A DNA stretch of 64,000 nt from Chryseobacterium fluminis (GCF_026314945.1 NZ_CP111121.1:930001-994000); one strand, 5' to 3'; positions 53,750 to 63,307 are shown, counted from the stretch's first letter. Numbers and translations are program-made. The notes: generated by a model not told the origin, from the letters alone.

Positions 53750-54853
53750 TTAATAATCATCTTCCCACCAATCAGAAAACACCTGATCTCTTTTGTTTAA
53801 ATCTACGGGCTCACCAATCATGGGAGTCAGGACATGAAGGTTTTTCGCTTTTCCAAGGCTTGTCACTTTTTTCAGTGGCTCGTTCCAGGGATGTAATGCC
53901 AATGCAAATTTTGAAGAGTGTACGGGAATAATATTTCTGGCGTTCACATCCAGGCTTGCCTGAATAACGTCTTCCGGCAATGCGTGGATATATTTCCATG
54001 CTTCATTATACTGTCCGTTTTCAATAATGGCATAGTCAAATGGACCGTATTGTTCACCAATCATTTTAAAATGAGTATCGTATCCGCTGTCGCCTCCTAA
54101 GAATATCTTTTTTGTAGGTGTTTCCAGAACATAGGACGTCCAGAGCGTCCGGTTTCTGCTGATTTTTCTGCCGGAAAAATGTCTTGCGGGGGTATAAATT
54201 ATGATGATCCCGTTTTTAAGATCTGCTTTATCACCCCATTCCTCCTCAATAATCTGACTTTCAGAATATCCCCATCTTTCAAGATGCGCTCCTACACCTA
54301 ACGGTAAGATTACCTTCCCGACCCTTTCTCTGATGGCTTTCACAGTGGGATAATCAAGATGATCATAATGATCGTGCGTAATCACAAGATAGTCTAAAGC
54401 GGGAATATCTTCAGGCTTAAAAACATCCGCTCCGGCAAATGCTTTATTAAAATATTTGAAAGGTGAACCATACGCACTTAAAACAGGATCTATAAGAAAA
54501 GAAACACCATCGGTCTGAATATAATATGAAGAGTGGCCGAGCCAGATAAAAACATCCTGATCTTTCGGAATAGCCTTAAGATCCGTATGAATTGCCGGAA
54601 CGTTTTTGTGAGGCTTCAGATAGGGATCTTTTTTCTTAAAAAAGAAGTCATACATCACCTCCGGCATACTGTGACCTTCTGCTACAGACGGTGTATAACT
54701 GAGATTCTGGAACTGATTGTTTTTATAATGCAGAGATTTTTTCATTCTCGCCAATCTTTTTCCTTTGGGTTGTGCTCCGAACGCAGGCTGTCCCGTGATT
54801 ACAATATATAATAAAAATCCTAAAGCCAGGATGGCGATAATGGCGTATATCAT
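53750..54853 (-). CDS. MBL-fold metallo-hydrolase (UlaG / NAPE-PLD-like)
   Basis: A 367-residue protein with an N-terminal membrane helix (MIYAIIAILALGFLLYIVI) and a metallo-beta-lactamase domain. Metal ligands appear in order: VITHDHYDHLDYPTVK (HxHxDH), then LGVGAHLERWG, FLGGDSGYDTHFK (Asp) and IIPVHSSKFALALHPW (His). The WLGHSSYYIQTDGVSFLIDPV block marks the UlaG/NAPE-PLD branch, which cleaves phosphodiesters or lactones. It should be membrane-anchored; substrate unknown. Convergent with the GNAT gene. Confidence 0.88.
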   Translation of the reverse strand: MIYAIIAILALGFLLYIVITGQPAFGAQPKGKRLARMKKSLHYKNNQFQNLSYTPSVAEGHSMPEVMYDFFFKKKDPYLKPHKNVPAIHTDLKAIPKDQDVFIWLGHSSYYIQTDGVSFLIDPVLSAYGSPFKYFNKAFAGADVFKPEDIPALDYLVITHDHYDHLDYPTVKAIRERVGKVILPLGVGAHLERWGYSESQIIEEEWGDKADLKNGIIIIYTPARHFSGRKISRNRTLWTSYVLETPTKKIFLGGDSGYDTHFKMIGEQYGPFDYAIIENGQYNEAWKYIHALPEDVIQASLDVNARNIIPVHSSKFALALHPWNEPLKKVTSLGKAKNLHVLTPMIGEPVDLNKRDQVFSDWWEDDY

Positions 54854-54969
54854 GTTTACAAAATTGGTTTAAATTTATAACTTTAATATTATATGACGAT
54901 CTGAAAGTATTAAACCTTTATTTTTAAGTAAATTTATAGGACCTTCTGAAGAATTTTATCATCAATTTC

Positions 54970-56565
54970 ATGAAAGAATTGTTTAATCTTATTAATTTTG
55001 CACGACAAAAAATCACAATCTTGAAAAATAATTATTCACTTTTATTTTTTATTCTGTTGCTGGCTTCCTGTTCATCTGTCAGGAAACATAATGAGCAAAG
55101 AACCTCCTGTATTTCTGTTGAAGAGCTGAAGAAGGACGTGGATTTTACGTATACTAAGCTGAAAGAGATGCATCCCAGGCTGTATTGGTATATTTCTAAA
55201 GAAAAACTGGATCACCAGTTTGACAGCCTGAAAAAAACGATTCACGAGCCGCTCACTCCTATTCAGTTTTATTTTAAACTCCAGCCTGTTATTGCCAATA
55301 TCAGGGAGGGACATCTTTCGTTGAGAATTCCGAGAAGGAAACTGACCAGAAGAGAAATCAAATCGTTAGATGCCAGGAAAGGGATGTTCAGCCGTTTTGG
55401 ATATTTCGTGCAGGATGATCATTTATATATTGTAGAAAATAAGGATTCTATCGAAGATATAAAGCCCGGAACGGAAGTTTTATCTATCAACAACATTCCG
55501 GCTTCGGAATATGTAAAAAAATACCGAAGATTAATCAGCAGTGATGGATTCAATACTACTTTTCAACCCTATTTCCTGAAAGATATATTCTTTAATTTTT
55601 ATACTGCCGAAAATGGCTTTATGAACAGCGCCAAAATAGAAACGCTTTATGAAGGTCGGATAAAAACCGTTACTTTACAGAGAGAGATCAAATCCGAAAA
55701 AGATGTTCAGGAAAATAAAGCGCAGGAAAAAAGAACTTCAGAGAAGAAACTGAATGACTATGTTGCTTTCACCAATACTTACAACAGAAATTTTAAGTTT
55801 TTGGATCGGGACAGCACGGTAGCTTATATAAAAGTGAAAAGTTTTTCCGGTGATTATTCCAGAAAATTTTATAAGGAAAGTTTTGAAAAGATCAAAAATT
55901 CAAAATCGGACTACCTGATTATTGATATCAGAGATAACTACGGAGGAGCCCTGGATGAAATCAATAATTTATATTCCTATCTCTCTCCCCAACCTTATGT
56001 TCTGATAAAACCTTCGGAAGTGACCTCAAAATTCAGTCCTTTAAGAACTAATTATTTCAGAAAGAGCAATCCTCTGGACTATGCCCTGAAAAGTATCTTT
56101 TATCCTACGTTTGTTGTAGCACAGACCTTTAGTACGTATAAGAAAGACGGCAAAGTTTATTATAAAATGAAGGCCGGTAAACTTCAAAAACCTAAGAAAA
56201 ATGTTTTTAACGGAAAGATTTTTGTTCTGATCAACGGAGGAAGCTTTTCAGCATCATCTATTATTACGGCGAAGCTGAAAAATGATAAAAGGGTAACACT
56301 CGTGGGCGAAGAGACCGGAGGCGCTAATGACGGTACTGTGGCAGGTTTCTATTCCTACCAGCAACTTCCAAATTCTCATATTAATTTACCGATCGGACTT
56401 GTTTTAGTTCAGCCCAATATACAATTTTCAAACTCAAAAAGAGGGGTCATGCCCGATGTGACCATCCGGGAGACCATGCAGGATATTATCGAAAAAAAGG
56501 ATCCCCAGCTGGAATGGATAAAAAATGAAATCGACAGAGATAAAAAAACAAGCATAAGTAGATAA
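54970..56565 (+). CDS. S41-family peptidase, probable lipoprotein
   Basis: A 531-residue periplasmic S41 peptidase. A lipoprotein signal is present (NNYSLLFFILLLASCSS), preceded by a 20-residue polar lead if the ATG at 54970 is used; a TTG at 55021 would give a more usual signal length. The protease domain has a PDZ-like segment (KPGTEVLSINNIPASEYVKK), then DYLIIDIRDNYGGALDEINN and the nucleophile in VLINGGSFSASSIITAKLKN, with the Lys partner expected in VTLVGEETGGANDGT. It should cleave periplasmic peptides. The ydcF-like gene follows 3 bp later, indicating an operon. Confidence 0.87.
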   Translation: MKELFNLINFARQKITILKNNYSLLFFILLLASCSSVRKHNEQRTSCISVEELKKDVDFTYTKLKEMHPRLYWYISKEKLDHQFDSLKKTIHEPLTPIQFYFKLQPVIANIREGHLSLRIPRRKLTRREIKSLDARKGMFSRFGYFVQDDHLYIVENKDSIEDIKPGTEVLSINNIPASEYVKKYRRLISSDGFNTTFQPYFLKDIFFNFYTAENGFMNSAKIETLYEGRIKTVTLQREIKSEKDVQENKAQEKRTSEKKLNDYVAFTNTYNRNFKFLDRDSTVAYIKVKSFSGDYSRKFYKESFEKIKNSKSDYLIIDIRDNYGGALDEINNLYSYLSPQPYVLIKPSEVTSKFSPLRTNYFRKSNPLDYALKSIFYPTFVVAQTFSTYKKDGKVYYKMKAGKLQKPKKNVFNGKIFVLINGGSFSASSIITAKLKNDKRVTLVGEETGGANDGTVAGFYSYQQLPNSHINLPIGLVLVQPNIQFSNSKRGVMPDVTIRETMQDIIEKKDPQLEWIKNEIDRDKKTSISR

Positions 56566-56568
56566 GGC

Positions 56569-57132
56569 ATGATAAAAATTATTTTCCGGTGTTTTATACT
56601 GCTCCTCTCCGTAGTCGCATTATGGTTCTTCATTCATTCTATCTATATAACCGCTGACGGACTTTCTGATAAAGGCCGGAATGCTGATCTGGCCGTCATT
56701 CTCGGGAGTAAAGTGAATGAGGACGGAACCTTGTCTTCCAGATTGAAAAAGCGGCTTGAAAGCGGCATCAGCCTTTATAACGATCATCGGATCAGAAGGA
56801 TTTTAGTGAGCGGAGGATTAGGGAAAGAGGGCTATTATGAAGGAGATAAAATGAAAGAATTTCTCATTTCCAGGGGAATTCCCGATTCTTTAATTTCTGT
56901 AGACAATACAGGTAACAATACCAGAGCGACGGTTACAAATACTATTAAGCTCAGATCAAAGCTTCATTTCAACAGTATTATTGTAGTCTCCCAGTATTTT
57001 CATGTGACCCGAACCAGGAAGCTGTTTAGAGAGAAGGGAATGCAAAGTGTGAGCAGCGTAAGTCCGTTTTATTTTGAATGGAGAGATCTTTATTCTATAA
57101 TAAGGGAATTTCCTGCTTATTATCTTCAGTAG
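56569..57132 (+). CDS. YdcF/ElyC/SanA-like (DUF218) membrane protein
   Basis: A 187-residue protein with one N-terminal membrane helix (IIFRCFILLLSVVALWFFIH) and a DUF218 domain: NADLAVILGSKVNEDGTLSSRLKKRLE, RRILVSGGLGKEGYYEGDKM and VDNTGNNTRATVTNT, SIIVVSQYFHVTRTRKLF. ElyC and SanA in enterobacteria concern envelope/peptidoglycan precursor handling and permeability. It follows the S41 gene by 3 bp, so both probably act in envelope maintenance. It ends just before the convergent sigma-operon hairpin at 57196. Confidence 0.88.
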   Translation: MIKIIFRCFILLLSVVALWFFIHSIYITADGLSDKGRNADLAVILGSKVNEDGTLSSRLKKRLESGISLYNDHRIRRILVSGGLGKEGYYEGDKMKEFLISRGIPDSLISVDNTGNNTRATVTNTIKLRSKLHFNSIIVVSQYFHVTRTRKLFREKGMQSVSSVSPFYFEWRDLYSIIREFPAYYLQ

Positions 57133-57195
57133 AAACGATGTGGTTATTGTCTTCAATTAAAAGACGTCGTGTTTTGTTTTAGAAAGTTTGAAATT

Positions 57196-57224
57196 TTTTC
57201 GGCGGGCTTTCAGCCCGCCGAAAA
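57196..57224 (-). terminator. Perfect 13-bp GC-rich hairpin terminator
   Basis: TTTTCGGCGGGCT (57196-57208), loop TTC, AGCCCGCCGAAAA (57212-57224), 5 bp beyond the stop of the minus-strand membrane gene and 64 bp beyond the plus-strand ydcF-like gene. Confidence 0.8.
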
Positions 57225-57229
57225 GCATG

Positions 57230-57823
57230 TTATTTTTCCAGTTCAGTCAGTAAATTCTGAATTTTGGTAATATGTTTCCCGTAAAAATGTCTAAACCATA
57301 AGTTTCCGACCAGGTATAATCCAAACAGACCTATTAATACTGCAGAGATCAGCGTTGTGGCAATACGCATATCCGAAAGCGGCTGTCTGTGCGGAAGACA
57401 TTCGATCACAATAATAAGTTCGCAGACCAGAAACGGAACAAAGCTCAGATAAAAAGACAGATAATACTGCTTATTAAGATTAAGCTGCTGCAGAAGATCT
57501 TTGAGTGCATCATATGTTTTTAAAACAGGATTACTCATTTCCTTGTACAGTCTGAAAAATTTACTGAAAAAGAAAAAAGTGACGATTCCCATTGATATTA
57601 ATAAAATATCGATATAAAATTTAAATTTAAAAGGGGCTTCACAAAGGCTGACCAGAGCAAATGCAAAGATAAATATACCTAAGGTAGACCAGAATTCCAT
57701 ACGCATGTTCTTACGCATATTTTCCAGGGGAAGATTGATTTTATTTTTATGTTCCATGCTGATTTCGGGGGTTTCGTGCGAAATGTCATCATTCCATATA
57801 TTTTTAAGTTCATCTATATTCAT
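57230..57823 (-). CDS. Four-helix membrane protein paired with ECF sigma factor
   Basis: A 197-residue protein: a soluble N-terminus (MNIDELKNIWNDDISHETPE) then four hydrophobic segments (STLGIFIFAFALVSLC, IDILLISMGIVTFFFF, FYLSFVPFLVCELIIVI, LISAVLIGLFGLYLVG). The gene begins 24 bp after the sigma factor and ends at a terminator. A membrane protein right behind an ECF sigma gene with an ELKxIWN start is typical of Bacteroidota anti-sigma-like partners, although the canonical zinc anti-sigma motif is missing. Role inferred from context only. Confidence 0.75.
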   Translation of the reverse strand: MNIDELKNIWNDDISHETPEISMEHKNKINLPLENMRKNMRMEFWSTLGIFIFAFALVSLCEAPFKFKFYIDILLISMGIVTFFFFSKFFRLYKEMSNPVLKTYDALKDLLQQLNLNKQYYLSFYLSFVPFLVCELIIVIECLPHRQPLSDMRIATTLISAVLIGLFGLYLVGNLWFRHFYGKHITKIQNLLTELEK

Positions 57824-57847
57824 TGTTGTCGTTTTAAAGGTCAGTAT

Positions 57848-58342
57848 TTATTTTGAGTTTAAAATATCTTTCAGTTTATTTTTGGCGCGGTTCATTTTCA
57901 CCCGTACATTCCCTTCTGAAATACCCATCTGTCCGGCAATTTCTTTGCCCGGGAAATCTTCAAGATAGTAGAAAATAAAAGCTTTATCAATGGGATTTAA
58001 CTGATTAATGGCTTTATACATTGTATCCAGTTTTTCCTCTTTTTCATGATCATATTCGTCCTGAATTATTTTGTAGTTGGAAAAATCTTCGTTTCCTATA
58101 AAGCTCCTTTTCTTTTCAGATTTCAGAAAGACAATGGCTGTATTTAATGCTATTCTGTATAGCCAGGTCGAAAATTCGCTTTGACCTCTGAATCCTGGAT
58201 ATGCCTTCCATACCTGATATGTGATCTCCTGAAAAAGATCATCGCGGTCATCTTTCTCATCCATGTACATCTTGGAAATCTTAAAAATGATTCCTTTATG
58301 TTTTTCGATTTTATTTAAGAATTCTTGTTCTGATGGCGTCAT
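57848..58342 (-). CDS. ECF-type RNA polymerase sigma factor
   Basis: A 164-residue sigma-70 factor with regions 2 and 4 only. Region 2 is DDRDDLFQEITYQVWKAYPGF and FSTWLYRIALNTAIVFLK; region 4 is LPGKEIAGQMGISEGNVRVKMNRAKNKL (FPGKEIAGQMGISE in the sequence). It is shorter than the one at 34502 and not a close relative. It leads an operon with the four-helix membrane protein. Likely controls its own operon. The start ATG at 58342 (MTPSEQEFLNKIEKHK) is preceded by no hairpin. Confidence 0.9.
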   Translation of the reverse strand: MTPSEQEFLNKIEKHKGIIFKISKMYMDEKDDRDDLFQEITYQVWKAYPGFRGQSEFSTWLYRIALNTAIVFLKSEKKRSFIGNEDFSNYKIIQDEYDHEKEEKLDTMYKAINQLNPIDKAFIFYYLEDFPGKEIAGQMGISEGNVRVKMNRAKNKLKDILNSK

Positions 58343-58537
58343 GGTTTCTTAAGGCTCTGTCATGTTAGTTGTAATACCCGGAAAATGTTACAGACATTTT
58401 AATAAAAATATGAAAATTGGATCTCATTATGCCTGAATTGGATCTGAAAACACCTCTGATATTTAATTCTCTAATCTACAGGCAGACTTTCGTGGCTTAA
58501 AATTTGTGTTAATGTAGGACACCAAAAAAAAAAATAT

Positions 58538-59368
58538 ATGCCTTACATTACAAAAGAAACCGAAAAAAAAGTTCAGATTTATTATGAAGATTTCGGAACC
58601 GGCCAGCCCATTATTTTAGTCCACGGATGGCCTCTGAGCGGAAAATCGTGGGAACTTCAGATTCCGGTACTTCTAAACCTGGGTTACCGGGTGATTACGT
58701 ATGACAGAAGGGGGTTCGGAAAATCTACCCCTACTGCAGACGGTTATGATTACAACAGCCTGGCAGCAGATTTACATGATCTCATCACGCAGCTGGAACT
58801 TAAGAATGCTATTCTTTTCGGCTTTTCCATGGGAGGAGGTGAAGTTGTACGTTACCTGACCAATTACGGTTCTGAAAACATTGATAAAGTTGCTTTGATT
58901 TCATCCATCATTCCTTTAGTAAAGAAAAAAGATGACAATCCTGAAGGTGTCCCGCAGGAAAAACTGGATACGATTCTGGAAAGCCTGAAAAAAGAAAGAG
59001 TCACTTTTTTAGAATCTTTTCATAAAGACTTTTACAATTACGGTTTTTTAAGCCAGCCTGTAAGCCAGAAACAATTGGATTTTGACTGGAGTATTTCTTC
59101 CAATGCCAATGCCATTGCCACTGTAAAATGTGCAGAGAGCTGGGCTGATACCGACTTTCGTCAGGAGCTGAAAAATGTGAATGTGAAGACCCTGATCGTT
59201 CACGGCGACAAGGATAATATTGTTCCCATTGAAACAGCCGGAAAGCAGGCAGCAGAAGGAATTGCAGATAACAGATTTATTATTGTCGAAGGTGGGCCGC
59301 ACGGATTAAACGTCACTCATCCGGATCAGCTGAATGCTGCACTGTCCGAGTTTCTGACCACAACATAG
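58538..59368 (+). CDS. Alpha/beta hydrolase (cofactor-free haloperoxidase type)
   Basis: A 276-residue alpha/beta hydrolase. The nucleophile elbow GFSMGGGEVVRYLTNYGSENI matches non-heme chloroperoxidases/arylesterases; the acid is in LIVHGDKDNIVPIET and the His in VEGGPHGLNVTHPDQL. Oxyanion block VHGWPLSGKSWE is typical. It should hydrolyse esters or perhydrolyse acids in the cytosol; no signal peptide. It is monocistronic and convergent with the gapN-like gene through the terminator at 59387. Confidence 0.9.
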   Translation: MPYITKETEKKVQIYYEDFGTGQPIILVHGWPLSGKSWELQIPVLLNLGYRVITYDRRGFGKSTPTADGYDYNSLAADLHDLITQLELKNAILFGFSMGGGEVVRYLTNYGSENIDKVALISSIIPLVKKKDDNPEGVPQEKLDTILESLKKERVTFLESFHKDFYNYGFLSQPVSQKQLDFDWSISSNANAIATVKCAESWADTDFRQELKNVNVKTLIVHGDKDNIVPIETAGKQAAEGIADNRFIIVEGGPHGLNVTHPDQLNAALSEFLTTT

Positions 59369-59386
59369 TTGTTTCATTATCTATAA

Positions 59387-59418
59387 AAAAGCCGCAATAG
59401 AAATTTATTGCGGCTTTT
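59387..59418. terminator. Bidirectional 13-bp terminator
   Basis: AAAAGCCGCAATA (59387-59399) and TATTGCGGCTTTT (59406-59418), loop GAAATT; serves the hydrolase and the convergent dehydrogenase. Confidence 0.87.
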
Positions 59419-59439
59419 CTGTATTGAATTAGCAATTGG

Positions 59440-61068
59440 CTAGAAAATATAATCTGTACTCAAAAAATTAGAGTCATGATCTCTTACAATCGTATTCAGT
59501 AATTCTTTATTGGAATCTGTAATTTTAGCAGCTACCAAAGAACGGATTGAAAATGAGCGAAGGGCGTCAAAAACAGACAAGGTTCCCTCGGCACTGTCTT
59601 TTCTTCCGGTAAACGGAAATACGTCCGGACCTCTCTGCGCCTGGCAGTTGATATTGACACGACTTACCAGATTCACAAATGCATCGATTAATTTGGAAAC
59701 TTCCTGAGCATCTTCACTGAAAATACTCACCTGCATTCCATGGTCTGCATTCACCTGATAGTTAATAGGCTCGTCAATATTTTCAAAAGGCACTACAGGA
59801 ATCACCGGACCGAACTGCTCCTCGTGATACAGCTTCATATCACTATTCACAGGAAATACAACGGCAGGGAACACGAAAGAAGCTTCATTATAGCCCCCAT
59901 TTTCATTAAGGACCTTTGCCCCCTTTGATAGAGCATCATCAATACATCCTTTCAGGTAAGGTGGTTTATTTACTTCAGGAAGCGGAGTTATTTTCACATC
60001 TTTTTCCCACGGAAGACCGGCTTTCAGAGCCGAAACGGCGTGCGTCAGCTTATGAATAAATTCTTCCGCCACTTCTTTTTGTACAAAGATCAGTTTCAAC
60101 GCTGTGCATCGCTGCCCGTTAAAAGAAAGAGATCCCAGAATACATTCGCTTACCGCAACATCCAGATCTGCATGTTTAGTAATGATGGCTGCATTTTTTG
60201 CATCTAAACTTAAAATTGCCCTTAAACGATTAACTTTCGGATGCAGCTTTTTCAGTCCGTTGGCCACTTTACTGGAACCGATGAATGCGAGAACATTCAC
60301 TTTTCCGCTTTCCATAATCGGGGTGATAATTTCAGAGCCTTTTCCATATAATGTATTCACGGTCCCCTTCGGAAAAGCTTCTCTGAAAGCTTCCAGCAAA
60401 GGGTAGTGTGCCAGAACGCCGTGTTTCGGAAGTTTAAATAAAATCGTATTTCCCATAATGAGTGCAGGAATGAGCGTGGTGAAAATTTCATTGAGAGGAT
60501 AATTAAACGGTCCCATGCTCAGTACCACTCCAAGCGGTGCTCTTCTGATTTGGGCAATGGTACCTTCAGCCTGCTGAAAACGGGAAGATTCACGGTCAAG
60601 ATCTTTCAATGCATCGATGGTCTGATTAATATAATCTACCGTTCTGTCGAATTCTTTGGTAGAATCCGGAAGGGTTTTTCCGATTTCCCACATCAGCAGC
60701 TTTATAATTAGATCACGCTGCTGAATCATCAGGTATACAAACTTCTGCATACACCTGATCCGGTTTTCAACAGACATTGTCGGCCATTCCCCAAGACCAT
60801 TATCATAGGCTTTTACCGAGGCTTCAAGAACCTCCAGTGCTTCTTTGGGACCAATGTTCGGGATGCTTCCCAACAGCTTTCTCTCCAGTCCGTTTTCTGT
60901 AGGAATACAGATGGGGGAATAGATATCCTGAACATCTCCGTTCCACTCTACGAGTTCGCCGTTTAAGAGATAAACACACTGGTGAATTTCGGGAATTTTA
61001 TATTCTTCGGGAATTTCATTTTCGCTTTTAAAAATTTCATGAAATGATGGCTTTTGAACTGAATCCAT
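59440..61068 (-). CDS. gapN: NADP-dependent glyceraldehyde-3-phosphate dehydrogenase-like aldehyde dehydrogenase
   Basis: About 542 residues from the ATG at 61068 (MDSVQKPSFHEIFKSENE); the longer frame adds 27 non-conserved residues. It is an ALDH-family enzyme: cofactor block PLGVVLSMGPFNYPLNEIFTT, GNTILFKLPKHG, and catalytic Cys in SFNGQRCTALKL. The GTIAQIRRAPLG and FKLPKHG stretches point to the non-phosphorylating GapN group, which makes 3-phosphoglycerate and NADPH. The usual general-base region ELGGKNA reads LSLDAKNAAI here, a known variant in this branch. Monocistronic. Confidence 0.85.
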   Translation of the reverse strand: MDSVQKPSFHEIFKSENEIPEEYKIPEIHQCVYLLNGELVEWNGDVQDIYSPICIPTENGLERKLLGSIPNIGPKEALEVLEASVKAYDNGLGEWPTMSVENRIRCMQKFVYLMIQQRDLIIKLLMWEIGKTLPDSTKEFDRTVDYINQTIDALKDLDRESSRFQQAEGTIAQIRRAPLGVVLSMGPFNYPLNEIFTTLIPALIMGNTILFKLPKHGVLAHYPLLEAFREAFPKGTVNTLYGKGSEIITPIMESGKVNVLAFIGSSKVANGLKKLHPKVNRLRAILSLDAKNAAIITKHADLDVAVSECILGSLSFNGQRCTALKLIFVQKEVAEEFIHKLTHAVSALKAGLPWEKDVKITPLPEVNKPPYLKGCIDDALSKGAKVLNENGGYNEASFVFPAVVFPVNSDMKLYHEEQFGPVIPVVPFENIDEPINYQVNADHGMQVSIFSEDAQEVSKLIDAFVNLVSRVNINCQAQRGPDVFPFTGRKDSAEGTLSVFDALRSFSIRSLVAAKITDSNKELLNTIVRDHDSNFLSTDYIF

Positions 61069-61214
61069 AAATCTTCTTATTTTTTTAATTAGGTGTAGAA
61101 TTTGAATAGAATAAAGGTAGACGGAAAATTTGATTTTAAAAAGAGCCATTTAATAGATTCGCTCTATGGATAGGCATTTGAATTAAAATTAATCTTCTGT
61201 ATTTTAAAAATGGA

Positions 61215-61222
61215 TACATTTG
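61215..61222 (+). promoter_or_regulatory. -7 element upstream of exported tpx
   Basis: TACATTTG fits TAnnTTTG, 110 nt before the ATG at 61333; no -33 TTG at normal spacing. Confidence 0.35.
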
Positions 61223-61332
61223 CTTAGCTTTTTATATCAGGAACGTTTAACTTTAAAATATTCAGATCATCTAAAAGTCCAGGATTTCCAGATCCATCAC
61301 CATCTAATTTCAAACCTTAAAAAATAAAGTTC

Positions 61333-61902
61333 ATGTTTTCAAAATTATTTTTCAGCGCCTCATTATTTTTCACGGTGCTCACCTTTGCACAAAATTCCAA
61401 ATCTGCCAATACCGTTTTAATGGGCGGAAAACCGGTGCATACCTATGGTACATTACCGGCAGTTAATAAAGCGGCTCCTAAATTTACATTAACTGATGTC
61501 GGCATGAAGGAGCAGACTCTGGAGTCTTATAAAGGAAAATATCTGATTCTTAATATTTTTCCAAGCGTCGACACGGGCGTCTGTTCGGCCTCTGTCCGTC
61601 ATTTTAATGAAGATGCTGCCAGCCTTCCCAACACGGCGGTACTTTGTATCTCTAAAGATTTACCATTCGCTCAAAAAAGGTTTTGTGGTGCTGAAGGGAT
61701 CAAAAATGTAGTAATGCTTTCCGATTTCCGTTCTGATTTTGGAAAAACATACGGTGTGGAGCTTACCGATTCTGCTATGAAAGGACTTTTAAGCAGAGCG
61801 GTAATAGTAATCGATCCTTCCGGAAAAATTGTTTATGAAGAACAGGTGGCCGATATTTCGCAGGAACCGAATTATGAAGCGGCTATTAAAGCGGTTAAAT
61901 AA
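61333..61902 (+). CDS. tpx: Exported thiol peroxidase (Tpx paralogue)
   Basis: A 189-residue Tpx with a signal peptide (MFSKLFFSASLFFTVLTFAQ), so it should act in the periplasm. The peroxidatic Cys is in PSVDTGVCSASVRHFNEDA and the resolving Cys in FAQKRFCGAEGIKNVVML. The C-terminus (DISQEPNYEAAIKAVK) follows the cytosolic paralogue at 45676. Tpx proteins are usually cytosolic in Flavobacteriia; an exported copy would need a periplasmic reductant, which is not encoded here. The promoter lacks a clear -33, and a perfect 18-bp hairpin follows. Confidence 0.92.
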   Translation: MFSKLFFSASLFFTVLTFAQNSKSANTVLMGGKPVHTYGTLPAVNKAAPKFTLTDVGMKEQTLESYKGKYLILNIFPSVDTGVCSASVRHFNEDAASLPNTAVLCISKDLPFAQKRFCGAEGIKNVVMLSDFRSDFGKTYGVELTDSAMKGLLSRAVIVIDPSGKIVYEEQVADISQEPNYEAAIKAVK

Positions 61903-61922
61903 ATAAAACTTAATTTAAAATA

Positions 61923-61961
61923 AAAATATCTGCGGCGATCTTCGATCGCCGCAGATATTTT
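61923..61961. terminator. Perfect 18-bp hairpin, bidirectional terminator
   Basis: AAAATATCTGCGGCGATC (61923-61940), loop TTC, exact complement (61944-61961). It ends the exported tpx and the convergent gene at 61979. Confidence 0.82.
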
Positions 61962-61978
61962 ACCAACCATTCTGATGA

Positions 61979-62545
61979 TTACTTCTTACTCTCAATAACA
62001 ATAACCCCGTATTGCCCGGCTTTTCCGTAAATTTTTCCGGCACCTTCTCCAGAAAGAACTTTTATACTTTTTACATTCTCCGGTTTTATTTTCTTCATTT
62101 TAGCTTCAGAGATCTTTTTATGATCAAGCATGATCAGAGGCTGTGTAGATTCAATATCTTCTATGCTGGGCATTCCTAACCACATGGTTTTACTGAGAGT
62201 GCCTCCGATTACTTCCACCCCGTCTATTCCTTTCTTAAAGTCAACTTTCTTTACCTCCACATTTTTTAATTCCTGTGCATTTGCTGTTGTTACCGCTGTT
62301 GTAGCTGTCAATAAACCTAATGCTATTTTACTTGTGACTGAAAAGCTTAAATTTTTGCCTAACTGGTCTTCTCTGAACCTGCCACATATTTTTTCATCGG
62401 AATTCATACTGTTTAAAAGTCCTTCATCGGAAAAATCCGTAAAATCCTGGACGGTTCTTGAGCAAACCGAACAAAATCTTCCTTTCTCTTCCGGCGTCAT
62501 CATGTTCCAGTTTTCATGACAGGGTTTTGATATCGTAATTTTCAT
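61979..62545 (-). CDS. Protein with N-terminal Cys-rich domain and TonB-plug-like C-terminus
   Basis: A 188-residue protein. The first 60 residues are the Bacteroidota Cys-rich domain with MKITISKPCHENWNMMTPEE, KGRFCSVCSRTVQDFTDF and ICGRFREDQLG. A hydrophobic segment follows (KIALGLLTATTAVTTANAQ), then a mature-like part (GVEVIGGTLSKTMWLGMPSIE) ending in a plug-like IYGKAGQYGVIVIESKK, as seen in TonB-dependent receptor plugs. It has no beta-barrel. The Cys-rich part probably faces the cytosol and the plug-like part the periplasm; function unknown. Confidence 0.75.
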   Translation of the reverse strand: MKITISKPCHENWNMMTPEEKGRFCSVCSRTVQDFTDFSDEGLLNSMNSDEKICGRFREDQLGKNLSFSVTSKIALGLLTATTAVTTANAQELKNVEVKKVDFKKGIDGVEVIGGTLSKTMWLGMPSIEDIESTQPLIMLDHKKISEAKMKKIKPENVKSIKVLSGEGAGKIYGKAGQYGVIVIESKK

Positions 62546-62811
62546 ATTGTCTTTTTATGTAAAGATGCAGGAAATATGAAAAGGGTTGGAAGAGGACTAA
62601 AATTATCTTATTACCGATATCACTTTCGCCTCGAATTTTATACTGTTTTTTTCAAAAAAACTTCAAAATACGGTTTCCCATCATTGATATTCATACCAAC
62701 GATTTACTTTTGAAAAAAATAATTTAACAGGCGGGTAAACCTAATATAAACCATTTTCCAATTTGACGTCTTAGTGCTGAAGGGCATAAACCAGGAAAAA
62801 CCAACGTAATC

Positions 62812-63276
62812 ATGAAATCTACAATTTTATTAATCTTTACCATTGCTGCAACAGTCTCTATAGTAGCTTGTAGTAAAGACAAAAAAAACGATGCCGATTT
62901 ATCTGTACGATCCGGCACTGCTACGGTTGAACAAAATACTACAGAAAATTTCGAGACCGTACAAAATGAGAATTCAGATCATTTAGCATCAGATGATTCC
63001 TATGAAAATAACAGGGAAACTGTCTCTTCAACAGGAAGCAGTAACTACGACAAAATGTTGGATGATTATGAAGAGTATGTAACGCAGTATATACAGTTTT
63101 ATAAGAAAGCTCAAAATGGAGATCATAGTGCATTAACAGAATATCCCTCTATGATGCAAAAAGCGGTTAACCTGCAAGAAAGCATGGAAAAAGCTCAAAA
63201 CGACAACGAGTTAAGTTCTGCACAGGTGGCACGAATGATGAAAATTCAAACAAAAATGGTGGAAGCAATGTATTGA
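62812..63276 (+). CDS. Small lipoprotein, DUF6591-like
   Basis: A 154-residue protein with lipoprotein signal MKSTILLIFTIAATVSIVAC (Cys 20). The next 70 residues are acidic and low in complexity, rich in Ser, Asn, Glu and Thr (likely a flexible linker), followed by a helical domain (YDKMLDDYEEYVTQYIQFYKKA, MMQKAVNLQESMEKAQNDNE). This domain order fits DUF6591-type lipoproteins. Membrane-anchored helper of unknown function. Ends at the terminator at 63308. Confidence 0.7.
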   Translation: MKSTILLIFTIAATVSIVACSKDKKNDADLSVRSGTATVEQNTTENFETVQNENSDHLASDDSYENNRETVSSTGSSNYDKMLDDYEEYVTQYIQFYKKAQNGDHSALTEYPSMMQKAVNLQESMEKAQNDNELSSAQVARMMKIQTKMVEAMY

Positions 63277-63307
63277 AAAAAATAATTCTTAATAATAAAT
63301 ACCCAAA